Below, piece after piece: positions 29,155-38,729 of a stretch of 44,918 nt of DNA. Position numbers and translations under genes: made by a program. The DNA is taken from positions 1 to 44,918 of the forward strand of contig JAFGDW010000091.1 of the NCBI GenBank assembly GCA_016931935.1. The letters run 5' to 3'. Within the stretch, counting starts at the first letter, position 1; each line of letters begins with the position of its first letter. The notes under the pieces were generated by a model. The model was not told the origin of the DNA and ran no database searches. It saw only the letters and a list, made by a program, of their open reading frames with translations. Source of the DNA: Candidatus Zhuqueibacterota bacterium. GTDB lineage: Bacteria; Zhuqueibacterota; Zhuqueibacteria; Thermofontimicrobiales; Thiofontviventaceae.

Positions 29155-29277
29155 GTCTGTCCGGAAATAGTTGATTTTGTAACGCAATCATCTTGATTGC
29201 AAGTTAAATATTGTAGTTATATAAGAAATTACGACAAGCTGGAAGCTTATCGTACCTTCCCGGACAGACACGAATTA
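29155..29277. repeat. Dispersed palindromic repeat, copy 1
   Basis: Bounded by the perfect 10-bp inverted repeat GTCTGTCCGG (29155-29164) / CCGGACAGAC (29260-29269), with inner hairpins GCAATCA-TCT-TGATTGC and ACGACAAGCT...AGCTTATCGT. The right 57 bases (29221-29277) recur in reverse orientation at 44711-44767 with only two differences. It lies between lolC and lolD and may have inserted into the operon. Confidence 0.85.
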
Positions 29278-29359
29278 GTAGACTAGTAGCCGTTTAGGCG
29301 TTGTCTAATTCAAATTGAAAATACTTAAATTCCAATAGCTGGTTGATCGCGAAATAAAT

Positions 29360-30040
29360 ATGAATACAGAACCGTTGCTTCGTCTTGAAAACATTGTGAA
29401 ATCCTATCCGATGGGCAATTCCAGTGTTAATGTTCTTAAAGGGATAAATCTTGAAATAACCGCGGGCGAAATAATTGCGATACTCGGACCATCCGGCGTG
29501 GGGAAAAGCACGTTGCTTCACATCATCGGTGCATTGGATCGGCCAACTTCCGGCAAAGTCTATCTTGAAAATCGTGATATTTTTGCACTGAATGATAATC
29601 AATTGGCGCTTTTCCGCAGTGGCGCTGTCGGTTTCGTATTTCAATTTCATTATCTACTGCCGGAATTTTCCGCGCTGGAAAATGTCATGCTGCCGGGCAT
29701 GATGGCGCGTCAGGAAGAAGCCTATATCCGTGACCGGGCAACAAAATTATTGAATGATGTGGGTCTGGGGCACCGTTTGGAACATCGGCCAGGAGAACTT
29801 TCAGGTGGCGAACAACAACGGGTGGCGGTCGCACGGGCATTAATGAACAAACCAAAGTTGTTGTTGGCAGATGAGCCGTCCGGCAATCTGGATCGGTCGT
29901 CCAGCCAGGCATTGCACAGGTTATTTTGGGATTTAAATAATCTGTACAATCAGACGATTATTATCGTGACACATAATCTTGAATTGGCGGAACGGGTGGA
30001 TCGCAAAATAGAACTTTCGGACGGTACTGTACTGATTTGA
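29360..30040 (+). CDS. lolD: Lipoprotein-releasing ABC transporter ATP-binding protein
   Basis: A 226-residue ABC ATPase that powers the LolC/E-type permease encoded just upstream. Motifs in order are Walker [10 protein letters not shown] (about 46-54), Q-loop [20 protein letters not shown] (LolD-like), signature [15 protein letters not shown], Walker [13 protein letters not shown] and the switch His in IIVTHN. It is separated from the permease by 212 bp that contain a palindromic repeat, so coupling may depend on read-through or on a separate promoter. No strong ribosome-binding site precedes the ATG. Confidence 0.95.
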   Translation: MNTEPLLRLENIVKSYPMGNSSVNVLKGINLEITAGEIIAILGPSGVGKSTLLHIIGALDRPTSGKVYLENRDIFALNDNQLALFRSGAVGFVFQFHYLLPEFSALENVMLPGMMARQEEAYIRDRATKLLNDVGLGHRLEHRPGELSGGEQQRVAVARALMNKPKLLLADEPSGNLDRSSSQALHRLFWDLNNLYNQTIIIVTHNLELAERVDRKIELSDGTVLI

Positions 30041-30336
30041 TGTTTCAAATTGATAAAATTGAGAGTATCTCTACATCAATTAACAATTTTGCCGATATAA
30101 TTATTTAATTCGCGGTTGTTGTTAACCGGAATTGAGAGCGGCTTTGCAGATGATCCGACACATGGCATAATAATTGCAAATTTGAAATCATTTTTACAAA
30201 TACATTTTTGTGTTGACCACAATTAAATAAAATTAATAAGAAAAGCATTGAATTATTCAAACAAAACGTGTATTTTAATATCAAACGACATCATTGATGA
30301 ATGATATGCATTTGATGGTAACTGAGGGAGTTTAGA

Positions 30337-32814
30337 ATGCGAAAAAATTTCTCAAGCCGAGTTCAGATGGTGATTCAATATTCCCGCGAAGAAGCCTTAC
30401 GCCTGGGGCACGATTACATTGGAACCGAACATTTGCTGTTGGGGCTGATCCGGGAAGGAGAAGGCATTGGGGTGGAAATACTTAAAAATCTCGGATGTGA
30501 ATTGGAAGATTTACGTAAATCCATAGAAGATGCAATCAAAACCACCGGCGATACAATGACAATCGGTGATATTCCGTTAACCAAGCGGGCCGAAAAAATA
30601 TTAAAAATGGCTTACATGGAAGCCGAGAAGTATCGCTCAGACGTCACCGGAACTGAACACCTGTTGCTTGCTCTGGTTCGTGAGAAAGAAGGCGTAGCTG
30701 CACAGGTTTTGCTAACATTTGATATTAATTATGATTCAGTTCGTGAAGAATTGGAGAATATTTTGAGAGGCACACCGACAACACGCGAAGGGGGAACCAA
30801 ACGATCAAAAACACCGGCGTTGGACCATTTTGGCCGGGATTTAACTGCCTACGCCATGAAGGATGAACTCGATCCGATTATTGGGCGCGACGAGGAAATT
30901 CAACGCGTGGCGCAAATACTTAGCCGTCGCAAAAAGAACAATCCGGTTCTGATCGGAGAACCCGGCGTTGGCAAGACAGCAATCGCTGAAGGTTTGGCGA
31001 TGCGGATTGTTCAGAAAAAAGTACCCCGTGTGTTGCATAATAAACGACTTGTAACGCTCGATCTCGGCTCATTGGTCGCAGGCACAAAATACCGCGGACA
31101 GTTTGAAGAGCGCATGAAAGCAATTATGAATGAATTGGTCAAGGTAAAAGATGTTATTCTGTTCATTGACGAATTGCATACGATTGTTGGCGCTGGTGGC
31201 GCTTCGGGATCGTTGGATGCTTCGAATATGTTTAAACCGGCATTGGCTCGTGGCGAGCTGCAATGTATCGGCGCAACCACGCTGGATGAATACCGGCAGT
31301 ATATTGAAAAAGACGGTGCGCTAGAGCGACGCTTCCAAAAAATTATGGTGGAACCACCATCCGCCGATGAGACAATTCAAATTATCTATGGCCTGAAAGA
31401 ACGTTACGAACGGCATCATCATGTTCAATATTCCGACGAATCCATTCGTGCGACCGTCCGTCTGTCCGATCGTTATATTACCGATAAATTTTTCCCGGAC
31501 AAAGCGATTGACGTATTGGATGAAACCGGCGCGATGGTTCATCTGGCAAACATTGTTGTGCCTGAGGAAATTCTTGCACTTGAAGATCAAATCAAGGGTG
31601 TTCGGGTGGAAAAAGAATCTGTTATTAAGGCTCAGGAATTCGAACAAGCAGCCATCTATCGTGATAAAGAAAAGAAGTTATCCAAAAAACTGGACGATGC
31701 CAAGCGCAATTGGCAGGAAGATGAAAATCGGCAGGTTGCACGTGTCGTTGAAAAAGATGTCGCTGATGTCGTCTCGATGATGACCGGTATCCCGGTGAAC
31801 AAAGTTGCACAATCCGAATCCGAAAAATTGTTGGGCATGGAAACCGAACTTAAAAAACGAATTATTGGCCAGGATATTGTGATTACAATGCTGTCCAAGG
31901 CGATTCAGCGTACCCGTGCCGGGTTAAAAGATCCCAATCGGCCAATTGGATCATTCATATTTCTTGGCCCGACGGGTGTTGGTAAAACCCAGTTGGCCAA
32001 GGAACTATCAGCATATCTGTTTGAAGATACCGATAGCCTGATCCGGATTGACATGTCTGAATATATGGAAAAATTTAGTGTATCCCGACTTATCGGAGCG
32101 CCTCCCGGCTACGTTGGCTACGAAGAAGGTGGTCAGCTTACAGAGAAAGTTCGGAGACATCCGTATTCGGTAGTGTTATTTGATGAAATAGAAAAAGCGC
32201 ATCCCGATGTATATAATATTCTGCTGCAAATTCTCGATGAAGGCCGGGTTACGGATGGCCTGGGCAGAAAAGTCGATTTCAAGAACACTATTCTTATCAT
32301 GACGTCCAACATCGGAGCGCGGCAAATTAAAAAGGGCGGTACGCTTGGTTTCTCCAAAGATGATGAGAAAACTGATTACGACGGCATGAAATCGCGTGTG
32401 CTCGATGAAGTAAAACGCATGATGAATCCGGAATTTGTCAATCGAATCGACGAATTAGTTGTCTTCCGTTATCTAAAACTGGAAGATATGATGAAGATTG
32501 TCGATCTGGTGATTAACGAAATGCTGGAAAAAGTCGCTGATCGTGAAATTGAAATCAATCTTACCAAGAGCGCGCGTGAGTACATTGCTGAACGGGGATT
32601 TGATCCGGTATCTGGCGCGCGGCCGTTACGACGCACGATACAGAAATACATTGAAGATCCGATTGCTGAAGAAATTCTCAAGGGTAACTTTTCGGATGGC
32701 AGTGTGATTCAGGTGAAGCGTAAAGGTGACCAGCTCGAATTTACCGAAACTGAACGAAAAATTGCAAGTATCGATTCGGAAGAAGAGCAGGAAGAAAATT
32801 CAGCTTCCAATTAA
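30337..32814 (+). CDS. clpC: ATP-dependent Clp protease ATP-binding subunit ClpC
   Basis: AAA+ unfoldase of 825 residues that feeds proteins to ClpP. It has two N-terminal Clp_N repeats (about 1-145), AAA module 1 with Walker [10 protein letters not shown] (about 208-216) and Walker [10 protein letters not shown], and a UVR/middle domain (about 430-465, [18 protein letters not shown]), which distinguishes ClpC from ClpA. AAA module 2 follows, with Walker [10 protein letters not shown] (about 545-553), then the C-terminal D2-small domain. Length and order match the family. GGGAG precedes the ATG. No mcsA, mcsB or ctsR is adjacent, unlike the Firmicutes operon. A terminator follows directly. 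Confidence 0.97.
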   Translation: MRKNFSSRVQMVIQYSREEALRLGHDYIGTEHLLLGLIREGEGIGVEILKNLGCELEDLRKSIEDAIKTTGDTMTIGDIPLTKRAEKILKMAYMEAEKYRSDVTGTEHLLLALVREKEGVAAQVLLTFDINYDSVREELENILRGTPTTREGGTKRSKTPALDHFGRDLTAYAMKDELDPIIGRDEEIQRVAQILSRRKKNNPVLIGEPGVGKTAIAEGLAMRIVQKKVPRVLHNKRLVTLDLGSLVAGTKYRGQFEERMKAIMNELVKVKDVILFIDELHTIVGAGGASGSLDASNMFKPALARGELQCIGATTLDEYRQYIEKDGALERRFQKIMVEPPSADETIQIIYGLKERYERHHHVQYSDESIRATVRLSDRYITDKFFPDKAIDVLDETGAMVHLANIVVPEEILALEDQIKGVRVEKESVIKAQEFEQAAIYRDKEKKLSKKLDDAKRNWQEDENRQVARVVEKDVADVVSMMTGIPVNKVAQSESEKLLGMETELKKRIIGQDIVITMLSKAIQRTRAGLKDPNRPIGSFIFLGPTGVGKTQLAKELSAYLFEDTDSLIRIDMSEYMEKFSVSRLIGAPPGYVGYEEGGQLTEKVRRHPYSVVLFDEIEKAHPDVYNILLQILDEGRVTDGLGRKVDFKNTILIMTSNIGARQIKKGGTLGFSKDDEKTDYDGMKSRVLDEVKRMMNPEFVNRIDELVVFRYLKLEDMMKIVDLVINEMLEKVADREIEINLTKSAREYIAERGFDPVSGARPLRRTIQKYIEDPIAEEILKGNFSDGSVIQVKRKGDQLEFTETERKIASIDSEEEQEENSASN

Positions 32815-32841
32815 AATTAAATATAATTTTGTGAGAAAAAG

Positions 32842-32867
32842 ACCCGGTTAAACGCCGGGTTTTTTTT
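32842..32867 (+). terminator. Rho-independent terminator of clpC
   Basis: ACCCGG / CCGGGT stem with a seven-base loop, followed by eight T residues, 28 bp after the clpC stop. Confidence 0.93.
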
Positions 32868-32932
32868 GGACATTTAGATGATGCGTGTATCGGATAATAA
32901 AGCAATAAAATAATTATAAAATGAATTAATTG

Positions 32933-32961
32933 TTGACAAATAAGATTTATGTTGCTATATT
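32933..32961 (+). promoter_or_regulatory. Near-consensus sigma-70 promoter
   Basis: TTGACA at 32933-32938, 17-base spacer, TATATT at 32956-32961. It lies just past the clpC terminator and points toward the WYL-regulator gene, whose likely start is about 640 bp further on. Confidence 0.7.
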
Positions 32962-32967
32962 CAACAA

Positions 32968-33602
32968 GCATTTAACCAAAACAACAGATTTCCTATCTTA
33001 ATAACCCATATTTATTACTCGCCTGATTGGCAACCGTGCTTTTTTTGCCTTTGATTTTATAGAAGTTGTAGATCCCTGATTTACCTTGAAAAATTTTCTT
33101 CCACTCTTCACAATTTAAGTGCAAATCTATGAATAATCCGCAGTAAGAATTCTGAGAAAATCATGTTGATTGTATCATAAAATTTAACTGGATCGTGGGC
33201 ATCCATGCTGTTTCATTCATAAAAAGAAAGTACAGCCCTGCTTAAATTTGTGAAACACTTATGTTGATCCCCGAGCACATATGCTGATTAACATTACGAA
33301 AAGTTGGTGATTCCAAAGTCCAGCCGACAGTTATAAATTGGGAAATTGTGCCTGTAAAGCGCATGATAACTATGTTGCACCTGGCGCAAATGTGCGGTGT
33401 ATATGAATGGTATATTTATGACGGTTTGCAAGCAAGGAAATATTTAGAAAAAAAATGATTTCTTGCTAATTCAGTAATTTCTGTTTGCGGTTAAAGCAAC
33501 ATGTCTCTATATTTAAGCAAAGTAAAAAAACCAAGAAATATTTACTCTATGGACAGTACTTGTCCGATACCCGGTTGTATATTTTCGTCAAAGGATACAG
33601 GA
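32968..33602 (+). other. Long leader or unannotated RNA region
   Basis: About 630 bp between the promoter at 32933-32961 and the probable start of the WYL gene. No conserved gene is visible. A short in-frame stretch at 33363-33458 (reading MITMLHLAQMCGVYEWYIYDGLQ near its start) might be a tiny gene or remnant. A T-run at 33040-33046 follows a weak stem. This could be a long 5' leader or a small noncoding RNA. Confidence 0.35.
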
Positions 33603-34601
33603 ATGAAAAATTCAAGGCCTTTTATGAACCGAATGTACTTTATTGACAAACATTTACGCACCCGTCAATATCCGAATTGCAAGACACTGGCTCAGGAATA
33701 TCAGGTAAGTGAAAAGACAATTCAGCGTGATATTACCTATATGCGCGAGCAACTGGACGCGCCGATTGCCTATGACAATGTACGGCACGGCTATTACTAT
33801 ACCGATGTCACGTTCTACCTGCCGATGATTGCTTTCACCGATCAGGATACGCTCTCCTTCATTATCAACCAACGTATTTTATCCCAGTATCAGGATACGC
33901 CGATTTACAATGACATTAAGCACGTGATTGACAAAATAATGCAATTCATTCCTGAAACCAATGAACTTGGTGAACGCGCCAATTTTCTCTCGTTCCAAAC
34001 CGCTCCGACAGCGCCGGTGGAATACCATAAATTTGAACTGTTGCAGCAGGCTGCCCATGACGAACGGCAGGTAAAACTGCGTTATTATGCGCCATCAAGC
34101 GATCAGGAGACGGAACGCATCGTGAATCCATATGGCATTCACCAATATTACGGCGCATGGTATCTGATCGGATATTGCCTGTTGCGTAAGGATTACCGGT
34201 TTTTTGCACTGAACCGGATATTATCGGTAGAGGTGACCGAAACGGAGTTCTATAAGCCTGATGATTTTAATATTGAAAAGATAATAAGTGACAGTTTTCA
34301 CTTCATCCGTGACGGCCAAACGCAGCATGTAGCGTTAAAATTCAGCGCTTATCAGGCGCGCTGGATCCGTGAACGCCAGTGGCATCGCACCCAAAAAATA
34401 ACAGAGTTCCCTGATGGCAGTCTGCGTCTGGATATGGATGTGCAGGGGCTGGATGATGTAAAGCGCTGGGTATTGCAGTATGGCGACCAGGTAGAGGTGA
34501 TCGCTCCGGTCGATCTTCGGGAAACCGTTATAAATGAACTGCGGCAGATGTACCAGATATACACGGGCGTAATGATAATTGATGATCGAGTACGGGAATA
34601 G
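33603..34601 (+). CDS. WYL-domain transcriptional regulator
   Basis: DNA-binding regulator of 332 residues. The N-terminal winged helix-turn-helix (about 10-60, CKTLAQEYQVSEKTIQRDITYMREQ) is followed by a WYL domain (about 140-220, VKLRYYAPSS, ERIVNPYGIHQYYGAWYLIGYC) and a C-terminal WCX-like extension (LRLDMDVQGLDDVKRWVLQYGDQVEVIAP). WYL proteins often sense nucleic-acid or nucleotide ligands and are common next to CRISPR-Cas and other defence loci. The position before the cas genes suggests a cas regulator. The frame is open back to 33501, but ATG 33603 is preferred because AAGGA lies seven bases upstream and the earlier part has no homology. Codon use looks GC-richer than in the cas8-cas6 genes. 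Confidence 0.88.
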   Translation: MKNSRPFMNRMYFIDKHLRTRQYPNCKTLAQEYQVSEKTIQRDITYMREQLDAPIAYDNVRHGYYYTDVTFYLPMIAFTDQDTLSFIINQRILSQYQDTPIYNDIKHVIDKIMQFIPETNELGERANFLSFQTAPTAPVEYHKFELLQQAAHDERQVKLRYYAPSSDQETERIVNPYGIHQYYGAWYLIGYCLLRKDYRFFALNRILSVEVTETEFYKPDDFNIEKIISDSFHFIRDGQTQHVALKFSAYQARWIRERQWHRTQKITEFPDGSLRLDMDVQGLDDVKRWVLQYGDQVEVIAPVDLRETVINELRQMYQIYTGVMIIDDRVRE

Positions 34602-34612
34602 GGAGTGTTTAG

Positions 34613-34669
34613 ATTGTTGTTGTCCCAATCGGTGCAATGGTCAGTCAATTGTATTGGCGATTGCACCGG
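34613..34669. repeat. GC-rich hairpin block, copy A
   Basis: Begins ATTGTTGTTGTCCCAATCGG and contains a perfect 9-bp stem (CGGTGCAAT 34630-34638, ATTGCACCG 34660-34668) plus CCAAT/ATTGG. A partly similar block with the same GTTGTTG-CCC-AT-CGG opening lies at 35415-35468. The two bracket the small minus-strand gene at 34950-35261. Confidence 0.4.
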
Positions 34670-34695
34670 CTTATCTTTCCTATGTGGAGAAAGAA

Positions 34696-34724
34696 GCAGA
34701 GTGCATAGAGCATAGCGCATAGTG
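34696..34724. repeat. GCATAG-type short repeat
   Basis: Tandem units of the form GTGCATAGAGCATAGCGCATAG. Related sequence, partly inverted, lies near the right window edge (44826-44893). Confidence 0.45.
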
Positions 34725-34949
34725 AAAAAGCGATATGTCACAAAGAGATGTTCACTAATATCTGCCTTTCGAAACAGGATTTCATGAAGTGTATTAAATT
34801 CAACGAGCGGGTACATTTCTGGGGATGATTGAAGGGACATTTTTAGATTATCGATTGTTCTGGCTAATCGAGTCGATTGTTTTTGTGATAAATGAGTAAT
34901 AATGTGATCGAGTGACTTCTTATAGCGGGATGATAAAACGATGTTCGTC

Positions 34950-35261
34950 TTATTTACTGTTTTTCAGTTTCCTGACATAGTTTTCAAAATAATGATCATC
35001 ATCGGTGATGTCTTCAAAATCATCATTATTGAAAATATCGATAAAATCTTGCAAGTATGGATTCAAGTCAAATGCATTTGTGGCGTTATCCTGAATGACA
35101 GTGCTCATTCTTGATAATTTTGCTTTCATTGCTTGATACGTTTTGTAATAAATCAGCACACGTTGATCATCGGATGTTTTGCCGGTAATAATAACGTCAT
35201 CCTTTTCAGCTAACGCCCACACTTCAGGAGAAATGTTTTTTTGAGATGGCCTTACATGCAT
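34950..35261 (-). CDS. Small hypothetical protein, Phd/YefM-like N-terminus
   Basis: A 103-residue protein transcribed away from the cas genes. The first half (ISPEVWALAEKDDVIITGKTSDDQRVLIYYKTYQAMKAKL) resembles the layout of Phd/YefM antitoxins, in which a short strand pair is followed by VI-T---G-R-AVL-S-E-Y. The similarity is judged by eye and is weak. The second half is very acidic (NNDDFEDITDDDHYFENY) and ends in a basic tail, as in antitoxin toxin-binding regions. No toxin gene is adjacent. AAGGA lies six to seven bases before ATG 35261. It could be an orphan antitoxin, an anti-CRISPR-like or regulatory protein, or something unrelated. Confidence 0.6.
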   Translation of the reverse strand: MHVRPSQKNISPEVWALAEKDDVIITGKTSDDQRVLIYYKTYQAMKAKLSRMSTVIQDNATNAFDLNPYLQDFIDIFNNDDFEDITDDDHYFENYVRKLKNSK

Positions 35262-35414
35262 GTTATTTCCTTAATACTCAGTCGCTTTATTCAGCGTTAA
35301 AAAAGCAATTATTGAATAGCATGTCAAGATGAAAAAAGCACAAATAAAAACTCTGAAAAATCAACTGACCGCAGTTGTGAGGGGTGGGTGGTATATTAAC
35401 TATAGTTGTTAAAT

Positions 35415-35468
35415 GTGTTGTTGCCCCATCCGGCGTAACGGTTCAACTCGATTGGGCGCTGCGTTAGG
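35415..35468. repeat. GC-rich block, copy B
   Basis: Similar opening to the block at 34613-34669 (GTTGTTG, CCC-AT-CGG) but a different right half, ending TGCGTTAGG. It lies in the 390-bp gap before cas8b, which otherwise shows no gene. The promoter of the cas operon is expected here but was not identified. Confidence 0.35.
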
Positions 35469-35652
35469 ATAAAAAGGGTAAGCAAAATTTTATAAAAAAT
35501 AGTAAAGGTCAACCAGGAGTAATGGGATTTTTAGTGATTGCATCGGATCTATAATAATCATTTTGGCAAATACATTTGGGCGAGGGGCAATAACAAAATA
35601 TAACCATTGCATTATCAAATTTCAATTAGTAGAAAAGTTTACAGGAGGCCAT

Positions 35653-37620
35653 ATGCCACTTACTGCTTTATATGAAATCGGAAAGATAGTAAGTAAGGAC
35701 AAGGATGATCTTGATGCAGTTATCACGACAATAAAGTTGTCGTCCAACCAAACGGAGCAGAACAATTATAATTTGAAAATTATTTTTAATTTAAAGGATG
35801 GCAAAGTTGATATTTCACGAGACAATTTGAGTGAGTACAAAAATGGGGATGCGAAGTACTACCTGTTTTGCGGCAACAACTCTGCACGTGGAAAGCAGTA
35901 TTATATAACACGTTTAGCTGCAAAAGGGATGAAATATATTTTTACAAATATGTTTTTTGATTTAAAAGTAAAAATGGAAGAACTATCATTTACTATAAAC
36001 AACCGACTTTATGAGGTAGTGGAATCATTACTCGTAAGTCCAATTTATGATCACGAAAATAAATGTATCAAATTATCGAATGATATTATACATGAAGAAC
36101 TATTGGAGGGAGATTTTACAGAAGAAAAATTAAAGCGGATTATTTTTGGCGCAAAACGTAATGACATTGTCGGCAAAAATATACAACTACTAATACCTAC
36201 CATCATAACGGCTGATGGAGAAGAAATTGTACTTCCATTAATGCAAGAATATAAGGAAGTAGTTTTGTCAGTATTAAAAGGTGCAACAGCAACAGAAAGC
36301 ACTGATTACCTGACAAATAAACATTGTTACATATGTAATAAAGCGGTTACTTCATCCAGTACATATCTTTCAACATTTCCACGGGATGCTATATCCAAAA
36401 TATTTATCACTGATAAAAAAAATTATGCCATTAATTTTGATGAAAAATTGTATGATAAAAATTATCAGTTTTGCTCCGAGTGTAGAGATTACTTGTTAAA
36501 TGCAGAGAAATTTATTAAAGATATGCTCCGCATAAAGATCGCTAATGTTACAACATATGTGATACCATCATTTCCAATTAAAAATACTGATATAGATTAT
36601 GAAAATAGTATTAAGATTGTAAAAAATTGTGTTGAAATTGCCTTCAATGCAGATACGCTTAAACAATTCATAGCTTCTCTGGGAAGTGAATTGAATTTCT
36701 TAAGCATAAAGGCTCCTGTCAATTTGAACTTTTTAAGCTATGAGACAGATGGAAATTCATTTAAAGTAATAAAATATTTAAATGATTTACCTGAATATAA
36801 TTTCATTAAATTAACGAGAACACTTTCTGATGAACATGAAAAATTTCAGAATCAAATACGCTATTTTAATTTGAATTCAATTTATCGTATGATTCCGTTA
36901 AAATTTGGCAAAAGCGGGATAAGCTCGAAACGCAATGTTGTTTTGGAGTTATATTCGAGTCTGCTAAATTCTCAAAAAATTTCCAGGAACCAATTATTCA
37001 AATATTTTACCCAAGCGTTATATTGCAAGTATTTCAACAAAGAAAACATTTTTAAAAATTTGATGCCAACAACTGAAAATTTTGATTTTGCCATCTTCAG
37101 TTTTTTCTATTGTTATCTAATTCTGTTAAACTCACTACAAAAACTTAATTTGTTCTATGAGGAGGCAACTATGCATGAGAATGCATTATCCAGCACGAAT
37201 ACGCAGGATAAAAAACAATTATTTCTACAGGAACAAGGCTTTAATGAACAGCAGCAAGCTCTGTTTTATTTGGGAGCGTTGATTCATCAGGTTGGTTCAG
37301 CGCAATTCCAGGCAAATCACCGGCACAAACCGATACTATCAAAAATTAACTATCAGGGTATGAGTAAAAACGATATTAAACGGCTCTATCTGGATGTGAT
37401 GGAAAAACTTGTTCAATATCGAAAATTATTCAGGGAACAGGAAGATGAACACAGCAAATTTAAGATGCTGTTCGATCGTCATGTAACTGATTGGAAATTG
37501 AGTGATGAGGAAAATGTATTCTATCTTTTTTCCGGATACGCTTACAAAATGTCAATCAATTTAAAAACAAATGAAAACCAGGATGTAAATATCCAAAATG
37601 AGGAGAATGAAAATGAATAA
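35653..37620 (+). CDS. cas8b: Type I-B Cas8b (Csh1/TM1802-like) large subunit
   Basis: Large Cascade subunit of about 655 residues, expected to recognise the PAM and recruit Cas3. The N-terminus (MPLTALYEIGKIV) is typical of the TM1802/Csh1 family. A zinc-finger-like pair is visible: CYICNK at about 224-229 and CSECRD at about 273-278. The C-terminal third is helical and acts as the small-subunit-like part in I-B systems (EQGFNEQQQALFYLGALIHQVGSAQ). ATG 35653 is chosen over an upstream in-frame TTG (35563) because AGGAGG lies five bases before it and it gives the family N-terminus. The gene is AT-rich and overlaps cas7 by eight bases. Assignment rests on these motifs and on the order cas8-cas7-cas5-cas3. 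Confidence 0.88.
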   Translation: MPLTALYEIGKIVSKDKDDLDAVITTIKLSSNQTEQNNYNLKIIFNLKDGKVDISRDNLSEYKNGDAKYYLFCGNNSARGKQYYITRLAAKGMKYIFTNMFFDLKVKMEELSFTINNRLYEVVESLLVSPIYDHENKCIKLSNDIIHEELLEGDFTEEKLKRIIFGAKRNDIVGKNIQLLIPTIITADGEEIVLPLMQEYKEVVLSVLKGATATESTDYLTNKHCYICNKAVTSSSTYLSTFPRDAISKIFITDKKNYAINFDEKLYDKNYQFCSECRDYLLNAEKFIKDMLRIKIANVTTYVIPSFPIKNTDIDYENSIKIVKNCVEIAFNADTLKQFIASLGSELNFLSIKAPVNLNFLSYETDGNSFKVIKYLNDLPEYNFIKLTRTLSDEHEKFQNQIRYFNLNSIYRMIPLKFGKSGISSKRNVVLELYSSLLNSQKISRNQLFKYFTQALYCKYFNKENIFKNLMPTTENFDFAIFSFFYCYLILLNSLQKLNLFYEEATMHENALSSTNTQDKKQLFLQEQGFNEQQQALFYLGALIHQVGSAQFQANHRHKPILSKINYQGMSKNDIKRLYLDVMEKLVQYRKLFREQEDEHSKFKMLFDRHVTDWKLSDEENVFYLFSGYAYKMSINLKTNENQDVNIQNEENENE

Positions 37621-38716
37621 CCAAATCGTAAATACGAATTCAGATTTTCTATTCTTATATGAAGCCGTCAAATGCAATCCCAATGGTGATCCAGACATGG
37701 AAAACAAACCGCGTATTGATTATGAGACCAAAACGAACCTTGTAACGGATCTTCGATTGAAACGGTATATCCGCGATTATTTAAAACTAAAGGGGGAACA
37801 TATTTTTGTTGATGCACTTGGTAATAAAAAAGTGACTGCTGATAAAATGTTAAAGGCAATTATTTCTGAAGAATTACAAGAAGCTAACTCTCTTGATAAG
37901 CTTTTTACCAAGAATAACGACATTGAAAATTTATGGAACCAAATGACAGAAAAATTGGAAGATGGAGAAAAAAAATATCATACTATTGAGCAAATTGTAA
38001 AAAATAAAAAAAACAAGAATGATGAAAAGTACAAGACTATTTTTGCAAATTTTACAGAATTTAACAATTTGTTACTGAATGAAATTATCAAAAATCGTCT
38101 AATCGACATTCGTTTTTTTGGCGGAGCTTTCGCGATTGAAGGCTTTACTGAAACCTATACAGGGCCAATCCAGATTAACTGGGGATATTCATTAAATCCG
38201 GTAGAATTAATTAAAACAAATTCCATCACCACTAAATTTTCATCGAGCGATGATAATGAAATGGGATCAATCGGGAAAGATTACCGCCTGTACTATTCAC
38301 TATTAGCCTTTCATGGCACGATCAATAAAAACGCCGCAGCAAAATCTGGTTTGACGAATGAAGATATTCGCCTTTTCCGCGAGGCTATTGTTCAATCGAT
38401 TCCTGCATCCCCGACGCGAAGTAAATTGGGCCAATATCCGATACTTTTCCTGCAAGTTGAATATACAGAGAATTACAATGGCTACTTACGCGATCTGCGT
38501 GATTTTATAGATATTGAGCTCAAAACCGATACTGTCCGAAATTTTCAAGATATCCAATTGAACCTTGATAAATTGACAGCGCTTATAAAACAAAACAAAA
38601 ATATAATAAAAAATATTTACTTATGGGAAACACCGTTAAATGAATTGAAATTATTACCAGACGGGTCACTGGAAGGTATCGCTATAAATGAATTAAATTT
38701 CTCTGTGTCTCAATAA
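37613..38716 (+). CDS. cas7: Type I-B Cas7 (Csh2) backbone subunit
   Basis: Cas7 of the Csh2/Csd2 family, 367 residues, which forms the helical crRNA-binding backbone of Cascade. The N-terminus has the hallmark FLFLYEAVKCNPNGDPD...PRIDYETKTNLVTDLRLKR. Further family blocks are DIRFFGGAFA (about 160-170) and FTETYTGPIQINWGYSLNPV. ATG 37613 is chosen because AGGAG (37601-37605) lies seven bases upstream; two in-frame ATGs just before it overlap or precede that site. It overlaps the cas8b stop by eight bases, so translation is coupled. cas5 follows after a short gap. Confidence 0.94.
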   Translation: MNNQIVNTNSDFLFLYEAVKCNPNGDPDMENKPRIDYETKTNLVTDLRLKRYIRDYLKLKGEHIFVDALGNKKVTADKMLKAIISEELQEANSLDKLFTKNNDIENLWNQMTEKLEDGEKKYHTIEQIVKNKKNKNDEKYKTIFANFTEFNNLLLNEIIKNRLIDIRFFGGAFAIEGFTETYTGPIQINWGYSLNPVELIKTNSITTKFSSSDDNEMGSIGKDYRLYYSLLAFHGTINKNAAAKSGLTNEDIRLFREAIVQSIPASPTRSKLGQYPILFLQVEYTENYNGYLRDLRDFIDIELKTDTVRNFQDIQLNLDKLTALIKQNKNIIKNIYLWETPLNELKLLPDGSLEGIAINELNFSVSQ

Positions 38717-38729
38717 AGGGGAAATGAAT

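Noticed and set aside
33363..33458. Short frame reading MITMLHLAQMCGVYEW before the WYL gene
   Set aside because: 31 codons, no clear ribosome-binding site, no family; kept only as a note in the leader region.
35415..35468. Block resembling an integron attC site (ends TGCGTTAGG)
   Set aside because: The terminal base breaks the GTTRRRY consensus, the left core is absent and no integrase is nearby.
35563..35652. Extended cas8b start at TTG 35563
   Set aside because: ATG 35653 has a strong AGGAGG and gives the conserved family N-terminus.
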